Shown piece by piece: positions 1 through 8,878 of a DNA stretch of 64,000 bases. The notes beneath the pieces were generated by a model. That model was not told where the DNA came from and did no database searches. It saw nothing but the letters and a program-made list of their open reading frames with translations. Made by a program: the position numbers and the translations under genes. Every line of letters begins with the position of its first letter. Positions within the stretch are counted from its first letter, which is position 1. Source of the DNA: Pirellulimonas nuda (GTDB taxonomy: Bacteria; Planctomycetota; Planctomycetia; Pirellulales; Lacipirellulaceae); NCBI RefSeq assembly GCF_007750855.1, contig NZ_CP036291.1, positions 3,906,001-3,970,000 of the forward strand, written 5' to 3'.

Positions 1-18
1 CCGTCGGCTTGCCGACGG
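1..18. other. Perfect 7-bp hairpin at left edge
   Basis: CCGTCGG and CCGACGG pair perfectly around a 4-base CTTG loop. The hairpin lies just upstream of the DUF1501 gene and has no T-tract. It may belong to an intergenic terminator-like element or to the end of an upstream gene outside the window. Confidence 0.3.
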
Positions 19-54
19 GCGGCGCCGTTCACCCCACCGGCCCCCCCTGCTGCC

Positions 55-1497
55 ATGCACCGTCGAACATTCCTCAGCCGGATCTCGGCCGCGTCGATCG
101 CGCTACCCTGGCTGCTGGAGCGGGACGGGTTGCTGGCCGCCGAGGCGGGCCGCACGCCGGTCAAGCCGGCGTTCGACGCGATCTACGACCTGACGCCCAA
201 GGCGCCGCCGCACGGCGCCCGTGCGACGGCGATGATCGACTTGTTCCAGTTCGGCGGGCCGAGCCAGATGGACCTGTTTGATCCGAAGCCGCTGCTCACC
301 AAGCGCCACGCGGAGCGGTTCCCAGGCGAGGTCAGCGTAGGGAACACCGCCGGCAACTCCGGCCTCGTGTTTGGCAGCCCCTGGCGGTTCGGCCGGCACG
401 GCCAGTGCGGCATGGACGTTTCGGAGTTGCTGCCCGAAACCGCCAAGATCGTCGACGACCTGTGCCACCTGCGGGGGATGCAGTTCGGCACCAACGCGCA
501 CGACCGCGGCGCCTACCTGGCCAATACCTGTGGCCCGACGCCGGGGCGGCCGGTGCTGGGGAGCTGGCTGACGTTTGCCCTGGGGAGCGAGAACGATTCG
601 CTGCCGGCCTACGTGTCGTTGACGGCTAAGGGGGGCCTGCCGTACTTGAACGAAGCCAACTGGCACGCGGGCTACCTGCCGAACATCTATCAGGGGACCC
701 AGGTCCGCAACGCGGAGCCGCGGGTGCTGAACCTCGACCCCCCGCCCCACCTGGCGGGCCAGGCCCAGCAGTCGCAACTGGCCCTGCTGCAGAAGCTCAA
801 CCAATCCCACTACCAGCAGCACCCCGCCGAGCTCGACCTGCAGGCCCGGATCGCGTCGTACGGGCTCGCGGCCCGCATGCAGCAGAAGGCCAAGGAGGCG
901 TTCAACCTGGCCGACGAGCCGGAGCACATCCGCAGGCTCTACGGCTTAGACAACCCCGACACCTCCGAGTACGGCGAGCGCTGCTTGATCGCCAGGCGGC
1001 TGGTCGAACGGGGGGTCCGCTTTGTCCAACTGCTGCACGACGGCAACGGCGACATCGACTGGGACAGCCACGGCAGGATCATCAAGGGCCTGCCGCAGGC
1101 CTGCCTGCGGACCGACCGCGGGACCGCCGCGCTGGTGATCGATCTCAAGCAACGCGGGCTGCTCGACACGACCATCGTGCGATGGGGGGGCGAGATGGGG
1201 CGGCTGCCCACCGCCGAAGGGGCGAGCGATCACGCCGCCTGGGGACGCGACCACAACGGCAAGGCGGGGTGCATGTGGATGGCCGGCGGCGGGTTCCGAG
1301 CCGGCCTCATCCACGGCGAAACCGACGAGTGGGGTCACGAGGCGGTCGACGGCATTGTGACCGCCGAAGACTGGCACGCCACGGTCCTCCACCAGTTCGG
1401 CCTCGACCACGAGGCGCTCACCTACAAGGCCGACGGGCAGTCCTACACGCTGACCGACGGCAAGCCGGCCAGGGTGCTGCACGAGTTGTTGGCGTGA
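55..1497 (+). CDS. DUF1501 domain-containing secreted protein
   Basis: This is a 480-residue member of the planctomycete DUF1501 family, which has an alkaline-phosphatase/sulfatase-like fold and no settled biochemical role. The N-terminus (HRRTFLSR, then a hydrophobic stretch) looks like a twin-arginine signal, which supports the ATG at 55. The family landmark GGPSQMDLFDPKP lies near residue 68. A late HNGKAGCMWMAGGG motif and a DWHATVLHQFGLD motif match the family C-terminus. Such genes usually sit directly downstream of a DUF1549/DUF1553 gene. None is visible here because the window begins 54 bases upstream, so the partner is probably outside. The next gene, nagA, is convergent and 56 bases away. 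The family call is firm and the function is unknown. Confidence 0.9.
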   Translation: MHRRTFLSRISAASIALPWLLERDGLLAAEAGRTPVKPAFDAIYDLTPKAPPHGARATAMIDLFQFGGPSQMDLFDPKPLLTKRHAERFPGEVSVGNTAGNSGLVFGSPWRFGRHGQCGMDVSELLPETAKIVDDLCHLRGMQFGTNAHDRGAYLANTCGPTPGRPVLGSWLTFALGSENDSLPAYVSLTAKGGLPYLNEANWHAGYLPNIYQGTQVRNAEPRVLNLDPPPHLAGQAQQSQLALLQKLNQSHYQQHPAELDLQARIASYGLAARMQQKAKEAFNLADEPEHIRRLYGLDNPDTSEYGERCLIARRLVERGVRFVQLLHDGNGDIDWDSHGRIIKGLPQACLRTDRGTAALVIDLKQRGLLDTTIVRWGGEMGRLPTAEGASDHAAWGRDHNGKAGCMWMAGGGFRAGLIHGETDEWGHEAVDGIVTAEDWHATVLHQFGLDHEALTYKADGQSYTLTDGKPARVLHELLA

Positions 1498-1553
1498 GGG
1501 GCGTTTGTACCGGGAGCGGCAAGCGGCGAACCCGGTCGCGCCGCCCCCCCCGT

Positions 1554-2474
1554 TCACGGCGCGGCAAGGCCAAGGGCGGCCCGTGGGTTAGCCCCCGCCA
1601 TGCGTCGGGCGTCGTTGCGTGGGATCCCCGCTTCCCGCACCAGGTTCTCGAGCGCCGTGGGGAGCGGGCAGGCCGAGCCCATCAGGCGCTGCCCATCGCT
1701 CGACCACGTGGCCAGGTTGTTATCGACGACAACCTCGAGGTCACCCAGCGTAAACCGCCCCGCGCCCTTCCCGGCGGCAGAGATGGCGTCGCTGACGAGG
1801 ATCGCGCGCTCGACACCAACCGTCTTCAGGTAGTTGCGCAGCGCAAACCAGGGAACGTGGATCCCGTCGGCGATGAAGCAGGTCCACAGGCTTGGCGCCA
1901 GGCTTAGCACGCGCTGCACGATGTTGTCGTGGCGAGCCAGCGTCAGCGGGCAGCCGTTCCCCAGGTGGGTGAACATCGAGAGCCCTTGATCGATCGCCCC
2001 CCGCAACTGGTCGAGGGTGGCGTCGCTGTGCCCCGCGGAGACCACGATCTGCCGGTCCGCCAACCAACGCGTCGTCGCGTGCCCCGCGTCCCGCTCGGGG
2101 GCGAGGGTGACCAGCTTCACCAGGCCCCCCCCCGCCTCGATGAGCGGCTGCATAACGTCTGGAGAGGCGTCCCGCGTTTGGGCCGCGGGGTGGGTCCCGA
2201 CGTAGCCGGGCTGCTGGCTGATACAGGGCCCCTCAACGTGGATCCCGTGGATCACACGCGCCGCGACCGGCGACGCCGCGACGGCGCCGGCGATCCGTGC
2301 GATCCGGCCGCGCATCCGCTCGGGGCTGGCCGTGATGACGGTCGCCAAGATCGAGGCGACGCCGTCGCGCTGCAACTCCAAGCAGGCGGCTGCGATGTCC
2401 TCAACGCCGATGCTATCGGAGTTGAAGTCGACGCCGGCGTAGCCGTTCACCTGGATATCGAACTGGTCAGGCAT
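1554..2474 (-). CDS. nagA: N-acetylglucosamine-6-phosphate deacetylase
   Basis: It should hydrolyse N-acetylglucosamine-6-phosphate to glucosamine-6-phosphate and acetate in the cytoplasm, the step before NagB. Visible active-site landmarks follow the amidohydrolase order: HVEGP with the metal-binding Glu at residue 81, AGHSDA with His149, FTHLGNG with His170, ADGIH with His206, and the catalytic-type Asp in LVSDA at residue 229. At 306 residues it is shorter than the roughly 380 of E. coli NagA. It begins directly at the first barrel strand (DIQVNG), so it lacks the N-terminal beta-sandwich half-domain. A GAGGGA-type ribosome site precedes the ATG at 2474. nagB lies 2.7 kb away in the opposite orientation, separated by a transporter and an oxidoreductase-like gene. 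Confidence 0.92.
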   Translation of the reverse strand: MPDQFDIQVNGYAGVDFNSDSIGVEDIAAACLELQRDGVASILATVITASPERMRGRIARIAGAVAASPVAARVIHGIHVEGPCISQQPGYVGTHPAAQTRDASPDVMQPLIEAGGGLVKLVTLAPERDAGHATTRWLADRQIVVSAGHSDATLDQLRGAIDQGLSMFTHLGNGCPLTLARHDNIVQRVLSLAPSLWTCFIADGIHVPWFALRNYLKTVGVERAILVSDAISAAGKGAGRFTLGDLEVVVDNNLATWSSDGQRLMGSACPLPTALENLVREAGIPRNDARRMAGANPRAALGLAAP

Positions 2475-2537
2475 CGCGCCGAGTCCCTCAAGGTGTTGTG
2501 TGCGGGGCGGCGTGGCCGCCAGCAGTCCGCACGAGTC

Positions 2538-3839
2538 TCATAGCCCACTTTGCAGGTACAGACGCCAAGCCGTTCTGACCGCCAACCCGATCGACACAAG
2601 GGTCACCACCAGCGCAAACGGGATCGTCGCCAGACGGCCCCGGCCCGACAGCTTCGTTGCAAGCCACAGCAGCACAAACGCCAGCAGCGGCCCGCCGAGA
2701 ACGGTGAGCGCCTGCGCCAGCACCACGAGCTGAACCACGCTGAACGTAGTGACGGTCGAGGCCATGGCGGCGGCCATCCCCGCGGCCAACGCCAGGCAGG
2801 TCAGCAGCTTGGGCGCCCTGCCGTCGAACGACGCGCCCCAACCCAGCGAGTCGGACAGCACGACCCCGCCGATCAGGGCGTTGCCAAGAAACGAGCTGAA
2901 CGCGGCGCAGAAGATGCCCAGCGAGAAGAGCGCCGCGGCGTACTCGCCGAAGAGCGGCTCGAGCTGCCTGGCGACGTCGCCGGCCGACCGCAGCGCCTCG
3001 GGCGCCAGCTTGCCGTGCAGGGCCGCGGCGCTGGTCGCCATCACAACGGCCGTCGTAGCGCCCAACAGGGCGATGCCGCGCAGCGCGTCGCCGACGCCGG
3101 CCCGTGCGTCCTGGCTGGTCCACTTCTTCTCGCGGACCAGGTAGGGTTGAAAGAACGCCGCCGCCACCGAGAGGGTCGTCGCGATCAGCGCCTGCACCCC
3201 CCAGAACGGGTCGACCACCTCGCCGTCGGACAGGCGCGGCAGCAGCGACTCCCCCCTGCCCTGCGGGAGGCTGGGGATCAGCCCCCGGAGCATCCCTGCG
3301 ATCGACGGTTGCGCGAGCACGAGATTGATGACGAAGCCGACGACCATCGTCAGGACCAGCGCCCCCATGAAGCGCTCAAGCCAGCGGTAGGTTTGCTTGA
3401 ATCCGTACAAGGCGGCCACGATCAACAGGTTCATCGCCGCGAGGATCGCCACGGAAGCCACGCCCGACCCGCTGCCGCGCGCGGGCGCGTCTGCGACGGA
3501 GCCGGTCAGCCCCTCCAGCGAGGCCAGCACCGCGATGTTGTTCGACGCCTGAAAGCAGGCGACCACCAAGAACAGCGTCACCCCGACCAGCACAGAGGCC
3601 GGTCGGCCAAAACGACGCGCGACTTCTTCGCACGGCGTCGCCTGAACCGAGACGCCGACCAGGGTCCCCAGGGTCGACATCCCCATCATCAGCAGCGTCG
3701 CCGCGGCGATCACCCACAGGAATTGGTAGCCGTACTGGCACCCGACCTTCGAGCTCGACAGGACGCTCCCCGGGCCCAGCACGATGGAGACGATGATGAT
3801 CGCGGGCCCGAACTTCAGCAGTGCGTTGGGGAGTCTCAC
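2538..3839 (-). CDS. Nramp-family-like membrane transporter with atypical metal site
   Basis: This 433-residue protein has about 11 hydrophobic segments and the overall pattern of the Nramp/SLC11 divalent metal transporters, starting with FGPAIIIVSIVLGPGS. In canonical members the first membrane helix carries DPGN and helix 6 carries MPHN, which together bind Mn or Fe. Here the first motif reads GPGS (residues 22-25), and the helix-6 region reads AFFQPYLV (residues 228-235). The Asp, Asn and Met metal ligands are therefore missing. This could be a transporter for another substrate, as in divergent SLC11 branches, or a different APC-fold family. It lies 63 bases upstream of nagA on the same strand and could be co-transcribed with it. 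Confidence 0.72.
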   Translation of the reverse strand: MRLPNALLKFGPAIIIVSIVLGPGSVLSSSKVGCQYGYQFLWVIAAATLLMMGMSTLGTLVGVSVQATPCEEVARRFGRPASVLVGVTLFLVVACFQASNNIAVLASLEGLTGSVADAPARGSGSGVASVAILAAMNLLIVAALYGFKQTYRWLERFMGALVLTMVVGFVINLVLAQPSIAGMLRGLIPSLPQGRGESLLPRLSDGEVVDPFWGVQALIATTLSVAAAFFQPYLVREKKWTSQDARAGVGDALRGIALLGATTAVVMATSAAALHGKLAPEALRSAGDVARQLEPLFGEYAAALFSLGIFCAAFSSFLGNALIGGVVLSDSLGWGASFDGRAPKLLTCLALAAGMAAAMASTVTTFSVVQLVVLAQALTVLGGPLLAFVLLWLATKLSGRGRLATIPFALVVTLVSIGLAVRTAWRLYLQSGL

Positions 3840-3934
3840 GCGCGCGTCTCCCCGCTGGGCAAGGGCGCCACCGGCCGGCGTTGCTCGAAGCAGCTCATGG
3901 GTTCGTCCGAATGCTGGTGTAGATGGGGTTCTTC

Positions 3935-3958
3935 GGGGCCGGCGCCGCGGCCGGCCCC
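3935..3958. terminator. GC-rich terminator-like hairpin
   Basis: A 9-bp perfect stem (GGGGCCGGC with GCCGGCCCC) encloses a 6-base loop. It starts 4 bases beyond the stop codon of the minus-strand Gfo/Idh/MocA-like gene. There is no clear U-tract, so it may act as an RNA-stabilising 3' hairpin rather than a classic intrinsic terminator. Confidence 0.4.
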
Positions 3959-3962
3959 CGCG

Positions 3963-4985
3963 TTACTCCCCTTCTGCGGCCGACTGGGCCCGCTGGAGGA
4001 TGGTCTCGATCTTCACCGGCGCTTGCAGACGCCGGCTCTCGTCGGCCGCCTCCATGAACGCAAGGATGCCGGTCGTCTCTTCTGGGCTCACCGGCGCCCG
4101 GCGAGTGACGAAGAACTCTGCGATCTGCTCCACCAGCGGATCGTACCCCGAGAACCCGGAGGAGTGGTTGATGCCGTTCTCGCCGTAGGCGGTAAACGCG
4201 TAGCCCGCGCGTCCCTGCTTCAGGCCCCGGTAGACGCCGACGCGGCCATCGCTCCAGGTTCCGACCGACACGTCATGGCCGCCGGCCGCGACGCGGGTCA
4301 CTTCCAGGCACTCTGGGCCCAGCAGCGCGTAGAGCGACTCGACGCCGTGGATCCCGTACCAGAAGAGATCGGGGTGGTGCGGCTCGAGCGCCATGGGGGC
4401 GGCCACCTCTACCCCCACCAGCCGGCCCACGGCGTCGCTGTCTTGCAGGGACGCTACGTTCTGGCAGTAGCGCAGCGCGGACGAAGAGAAGATGGGGGTG
4501 TTCGTACGACCAGCGATCTCACGGATCGCCAGGAAGCCCGCCACGCTGTCGGACGCCGGCTTGTCGATAAACACCGGCTTCCCCACGGCGATGGTGCGGA
4601 ACTGCGGCAGGTGGGTCCGCCCGTCGACGCTTTCTAGCAGGATTGCATCGACCGAGGCGGCGAGCTCCGAGAGGTCCTGGGTGATCTCTACCCCCATCCC
4701 GTGTAGCTGATCCACGTACCCGGCAACGCGGTCCCGGCTGCTCGGGATGTCGGGGCTCCCCCCCGGGAACGCGGCCGTCACTTCTACCCGTGCGCAGGCG
4801 CCCACCGCCGCGGGGTCGTTCATGATCTGGGCGAACGCGACCGCGTGCGACGTGTCGCAGCCGACAATGCCCACGCGCAGCACGTCCGGCTCGGGAGGCT
4901 CCCCGCTGCAGGCCGGCGCGGGAAGCAAGCCAAACGTGATGAGCAAGCAGGCTGCGAGTCGCCGGTCGAGTGCGGGGGGACGCAT
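3963..4985 (-). CDS. Gfo/Idh/MocA-type oxidoreductase-like lipoprotein
   Basis: It is a Rossmann-type dehydrogenase-like protein of the planctomycete branch that begins VGIVGCDTSH rather than with a clear GxGxxG nucleotide loop. A GKPVFIDKP segment matches the conserved Lys-Pro motif of Gfo/Idh/MocA enzymes. I place the start at 4985 (340 residues) and not at the longer open frame to 5084. AGGAG lies at a good distance upstream of 4985, and the protein then starts with a signal peptide ending at Cys26 (LPAPAC), a plausible lipobox. That implies an exported, membrane-tethered protein, which is odd for a cofactor-using dehydrogenase but common in planctomycetes. Substrate unknown; nearby nagA and nagB hint weakly at sugar metabolism. 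Confidence 0.75.
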   Translation of the reverse strand: MRPPALDRRLAACLLITFGLLPAPACSGEPPEPDVLRVGIVGCDTSHAVAFAQIMNDPAAVGACARVEVTAAFPGGSPDIPSSRDRVAGYVDQLHGMGVEITQDLSELAASVDAILLESVDGRTHLPQFRTIAVGKPVFIDKPASDSVAGFLAIREIAGRTNTPIFSSSALRYCQNVASLQDSDAVGRLVGVEVAAPMALEPHHPDLFWYGIHGVESLYALLGPECLEVTRVAAGGHDVSVGTWSDGRVGVYRGLKQGRAGYAFTAYGENGINHSSGFSGYDPLVEQIAEFFVTRRAPVSPEETTGILAFMEAADESRRLQAPVKIETILQRAQSAAEGE

Positions 4986-5136
4986 GGCGTCGCTCCTGGT
5001 TCTAAGAAAAGGTGGTCGATAGTGTTGGGCCGCGCCTCGACGGGCGTGGCCGGCGGCGTGTTGCGGCGTCAGGCGCTCGTCCATACATTAACCTGCGAAC
5101 GCCGGGCACGCCGCCCGTCCAATCCCGGAACGCGCG

Positions 5137-5955
5137 ATGATCGTCCATAAGCTCCCTACCGCACAAGCAGCCGGAACGGCGGCGGCCGGCCGTGCGGCCG
5201 ACCTGCTGAGGGCCGCCCTGGCGTCGCCGGGGCACGCCAACCTGTTGGTCGCCACGGGGGCGTCGCAGCTCGGATTGTTGTCTGCACTCGCCGCCGAGCA
5301 GGGGATCGACTGGCGTCGCGTCGTCGGGTTTCACCTCGACGAGTATATCGGCATCGGCTTCACGCACAGCGCGTCGTTCCGCAACTACCTCTGGAGCCGC
5401 TTCCTCTCGAAGCTGCCCATGCCGATGGCGGCCTTCCACTACATTGAGCCGGAGCCCGACCCCCAGGCCGAGTGCCAACGCCTGGCAGGGGTCCTGGCCG
5501 CCCACCCGATCGACTTGGCGCTAATCGGGATCGGGGAGAACGGGCACCTAGCGTTCAACGACCCCCCGGCCGACTTCCAGACGCAGCGCCCCTACTTGTG
5601 CGTCGAGCTCGACGAGGCCTGCCGGCTGCAGCAGCACCGCGAGGGGTGGTTCGAGACGCTTGAAGAAGTGCCGACACGCGCGATCACGATGAGCGTGCGG
5701 CAGATCCTCGCGAGCCGGCGGCTCGTTTGCACGGCGCCCGACCAACGCAAGGCAGCGGCCGTGCGAGACGCGTTGACCGGACCGATCACGCCGGACGTCC
5801 CCGCATCGATCTTGCAGACCCGTGCCGACGCAGAGCTGTTCCTGGACGAAGGGAGCGCCTCGCTGCTGCCGGCCGACCCCCACGACCCCGGCCCTACCGA
5901 TCCGGACGCCGGTGCGGCACTGCCTCGGCCGCCTATTCATCCAACCGACGAGTGA
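5137..5955 (+). CDS. nagB: Glucosamine-6-phosphate deaminase
   Basis: It should convert glucosamine-6-phosphate to fructose-6-phosphate and ammonia, feeding amino sugars into glycolysis. Diagnostic motifs are GFHLDEYIG (Asp68 and Glu69, matching the active-site DEY of NagB) and IGIGENGHLAFNDP, containing the ring-opening His at residue 137. At 272 residues it has the usual family length. It is transcribed divergently from the lipoprotein gene whose start is at 4985, so the 150-base interval probably holds both promoters. The C-terminal 20 or so residues are Pro/Asp rich and look unstructured. Confidence 0.92.
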   Translation: MIVHKLPTAQAAGTAAAGRAADLLRAALASPGHANLLVATGASQLGLLSALAAEQGIDWRRVVGFHLDEYIGIGFTHSASFRNYLWSRFLSKLPMPMAAFHYIEPEPDPQAECQRLAGVLAAHPIDLALIGIGENGHLAFNDPPADFQTQRPYLCVELDEACRLQQHREGWFETLEEVPTRAITMSVRQILASRRLVCTAPDQRKAAAVRDALTGPITPDVPASILQTRADAELFLDEGSASLLPADPHDPGPTDPDAGAALPRPPIHPTDE

Positions 5956-6024
5956 CAGCAACGGGGCCGACTCACTCGGCTCGACGAGCGATTCCCGCCG
6001 CCGGCTTCCTACAAGGATTCAAGC

Positions 6025-7722
6025 ATGCGTCCGACAGCCGACGCGACGCATCCAACGACGCCCGGGCGCAGGAAGAAGTGGAGAAGGATCGCAGCCGCCC
6101 TGGCGGTTGTGCTTGCCGTAGGCGCCTGGGGCGCGCGGACAGCGATCCTGCACCTCAGCGCCGCGCGCAGCGCCTATGCTCCGTTGGCGCCCGGCAACTA
6201 CAAGGTCCCTGCCGAGCGCAGCCTGCCGTGGCGTGAGCAGTCGGAGTTGACCACGCAAATCCTTGAGGGCTGGGCCAGCCACCCGCTGGGCGACTGGAAG
6301 ACCGAGGGCAAGATCGCCGCCCCCAGAGCGCTGTTGGCGCGCATGGCGACGCGCCGCGACCTCGACGCGGCCAATTCCTACTTGATGCAGCAAGAGCCGT
6401 GGGGCAACGCCGGCTCTACGTGGGGCCTTCACCCCGAGGGGGACTTCGACTTTACGATGGCCGCCCTCGTCCCCATCTTGTTCCTGTACGGCGATCAGCC
6501 AGCGGTGCTGTACCCGCAGGCGCGCGACCGGCTCCTCAACACCCTGCTGCCCCTAGAGGGGGGCGAGGCGTTGGAGAAGGTGCCCCGGACCCTTGGCTTG
6601 GTCCCCGACACCGAGAACCACCTGTTGATGACCGAAGGGTCGCGCTACTTGAAGAACCGCTGGCTGGCGCTCAACGGCAGCGATCTGGCCAAGCACGACA
6701 ACCTCGCCAACGGCCTAGAGAAGTGGCTGCTGAAATTGATCAAAGGGATGCAGGCCGCCGGCCTCTACGAGTTTAATTCCATCCCCTACGAGGGCTACAC
6801 GCTCATCGCCCTGCTCAACCTCGAGGCGTTTGGCTCGCAGGCGGTTCAGTCTGCCGCCCGCCAACTGCTCGATCAACTCAACTGGAACTACGCGATTGGC
6901 AGCCTCGGCCTCCGCAGGTTCCCGCCGTTCCGGCGGCAGTACGAACACGCGGACGACACCTCGCTGAACGGCGACCGGCACGTCGCCTTGATGGCGGCGT
7001 GGACGAGCCTCCTGCCCGACGGCCCGTCAGAAGCGAAGCTGCCCGGCAGCCGTCACATCGCCATCTGGGCGTGCTGGGCGCCCTACCGGCTGCCCGACAA
7101 GACGGCGCAATGGCTGCTCGGCACGCCCACCGACTACTTCGCCCGCATCGGCCACGGCCGCGACGGGTCGCCCGAGCTCTATTCCGGCGGCCCGGGTTAC
7201 CTACTCAGCGCCGGCGGAGTAAACCGCGGAGAACGCTCGCTGCTGGTGGCGCGCCCCATCACGCTGCTGCTCGACGACGGCGCTACGGACCTCTCGCAAC
7301 TGCTGCACCTGGCCGGCCCCGGCGGAGACTTCCGCCACTGGAACAACACCGGCGTGTGGAAGAACGTTGCGGTGGCAGCGGGTCCGGTTCATGTCCCGGA
7401 CGGGTGGCAACCCGCCGCGACGACAGAGCTTTGGTCGGTCTTTCAATGCAGCCAAAGCCTCTGCGCAGCAGTCCACTCACGCCCCGACCTCGGCGTGGTC
7501 CACCTGATCGAGTCTTCCGACCCCGACGAGGTGCTGGCCTCTTTGACCGAGCACAACAGCGACGCAGAGCGATTGCGGCACTCCCTGCTGACCTCCGATG
7601 GCGCTGCCGTCTCGTACGACCCCCATGCCCCGCAAGACCTTTGGGTGATCACCCACATCGACAACCAACCCGTCGATCGTCGGTTCGACACCTGGCCGCG
7701 GCTCGACATGACGACCGATTGA
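6025..7722 (+). CDS. Membrane-anchored protein of unknown function
   Basis: I do not recognise this 565-residue protein. A basic stretch (GRRKKWRR) is followed by one hydrophobic helix at about residues 20-40, so it is probably inner-membrane anchored with the rest outside the cytoplasm. The body is rich in Trp, Leu and Tyr. It contains a segment resembling the helical-toroid part of polysaccharide lyases or heparinase-like enzymes (LVPDTENHLLMTEGSRYLKNR, 20 residues shown from LV to NR with one omitted by choice of ends, around residues 193-213). The C-terminal half is predicted mostly beta. That layout would suit a glycan-active enzyme, but this is inference. AAGGA precedes the ATG at 6025. 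It sits 69 bases downstream of nagB on the same strand. Confidence 0.65.
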   Translation: MRPTADATHPTTPGRRKKWRRIAAALAVVLAVGAWGARTAILHLSAARSAYAPLAPGNYKVPAERSLPWREQSELTTQILEGWASHPLGDWKTEGKIAAPRALLARMATRRDLDAANSYLMQQEPWGNAGSTWGLHPEGDFDFTMAALVPILFLYGDQPAVLYPQARDRLLNTLLPLEGGEALEKVPRTLGLVPDTENHLLMTEGSRYLKNRWLALNGSDLAKHDNLANGLEKWLLKLIKGMQAAGLYEFNSIPYEGYTLIALLNLEAFGSQAVQSAARQLLDQLNWNYAIGSLGLRRFPPFRRQYEHADDTSLNGDRHVALMAAWTSLLPDGPSEAKLPGSRHIAIWACWAPYRLPDKTAQWLLGTPTDYFARIGHGRDGSPELYSGGPGYLLSAGGVNRGERSLLVARPITLLLDDGATDLSQLLHLAGPGGDFRHWNNTGVWKNVAVAAGPVHVPDGWQPAATTELWSVFQCSQSLCAAVHSRPDLGVVHLIESSDPDEVLASLTEHNSDAERLRHSLLTSDGAAVSYDPHAPQDLWVITHIDNQPVDRRFDTWPRLDMTTD

Positions 7723-7910
7723 ACGCGGGGAGGCCGAACTGGGCCCGGGCAGGAGCGGGAGGCAGGCCAGCGCCGTGTTTTACCCCCGCCGGCGGCTAGC
7801 CCCCCCTGCGGAACGGGTTTTGCAAAATCCACGACACGCGCGGCGCCAGGCCGGGTTCGATATACTACCCAGAGCAGGTCTGCCGCTCCTTTTCCCACCG
7901 GGTGCACGCG

Positions 7911-8876
7911 ATGCAACTGATTCTACCAGTGACCTTGTCCTCGCTGCTGCTGGCCGGCGTAGCGGGCGCCCAGGAACCGCTGTTCTCGGGCCCGCAGGTC
8001 GGCGAAACGTTGGCGCCGTTCGAGGCCCAGCAAGCGTTTGGCGCGGCAGAGAAGGTGGACGTGCTGGCAGGCACGGGGGAAGCGCCCCTGCTGGTGGTGT
8101 TCGTGCACCAAGTAACCCGGCCCTCCATCGGGCTGACGAGGCTGCTGATGGAGTACGCCGCGAGCAAGGCAGACGAGGGCCTTGAGACGCGGTTGGTCTT
8201 CCTGACGGACGACGTTACCGAAGCTACCGCGTTTCTCAGCCGGGCCCGGCACGCGCTCCCCAAGGGCGCCACGCCGCTGATCTCGACCGACGGCGTCGAG
8301 GGACCGGGCGCTTACGGGCTGAACCGCAAGATGACCCTCACCGTGCTGGTCGCCTCCGACGGCGTCGTGACCGCGAACTTCCCGCTGATCCAACCGAGCG
8401 TCCAGGCCGACGGGCCGAAGATCGGCCACGCGATCGTGCAGGCTCTAGGCGGCGGCGAGGCGCCGACGCTGGCGGACATGGGGTACAAAGAGCCACAAAT
8501 GGCGATGGGCCGGGGGAGACAACAAGCCGAGCAGGACGCCCTGTACCGCCAGCTCATGGCGCCGGTGATCCAGAAGACGGCTACCCCGGAAGAAGTCGCG
8601 AAGGCCGCGGCCGCGGTGGAGGACCTCGCCGCGAAAGACCCCGGGTTCCGGCAACGCGTGTACAACGCATCGCGTCTGATCTCCCAGGGTCCGCGGCTCG
8701 ATCAGTACGGCACCAAGGAGGCCCAGCAGTACCTCAAGAAGTGGGCCAAGGAGCTGGCGCCGAGCGATGCAGAGTCAGACGACGCAAGGCAAGACAACAA
8801 AGCAGAGCAAGAGAACGACGCGGCGCCCGACAGCGAAGCTGAGGGCGCCGGACCGCACCAGGACCAGGACGGGTAA
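7911..8876 (+). CDS. Secreted thioredoxin-fold protein without CxxC
   Basis: A signal peptide (LILPVTLSSLLLAGVAGA) is followed by a thioredoxin/AhpC-like domain at about residues 45-180. The core strand LLVVFVHQV lies where redox members carry CxxC, so this one should be redox-inactive. The last 50 residues form an acidic, Gln/Asp-rich tail. A GTG nine bases upstream (7903) would add three residues; I chose the ATG at 7911. The stop is two bases from the start of the DUF1549/DUF1553 gene, making this the first gene of a four-gene operon ending at 13303. A TATACT box at 7861-7866 may be its -10 element. Its role in the operon is unknown. Confidence 0.7.
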   Translation: MQLILPVTLSSLLLAGVAGAQEPLFSGPQVGETLAPFEAQQAFGAAEKVDVLAGTGEAPLLVVFVHQVTRPSIGLTRLLMEYAASKADEGLETRLVFLTDDVTEATAFLSRARHALPKGATPLISTDGVEGPGAYGLNRKMTLTVLVASDGVVTANFPLIQPSVQADGPKIGHAIVQALGGGEAPTLADMGYKEPQMAMGRGRQQAEQDALYRQLMAPVIQKTATPEEVAKAAAAVEDLAAKDPGFRQRVYNASRLISQGPRLDQYGTKEAQQYLKKWAKELAPSDAESDDARQDNKAEQENDAAPDSEAEGAGPHQDQDG

Positions 8877-8878
8877 AC

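Noticed and set aside
2550..4637. 695-codon plus-strand open frame
   Set aside because: It lies antisense to the Nramp-like and oxidoreductase-like genes. Its composition is Arg/His/Gln-rich, as expected from reading a high-GC gene backwards.
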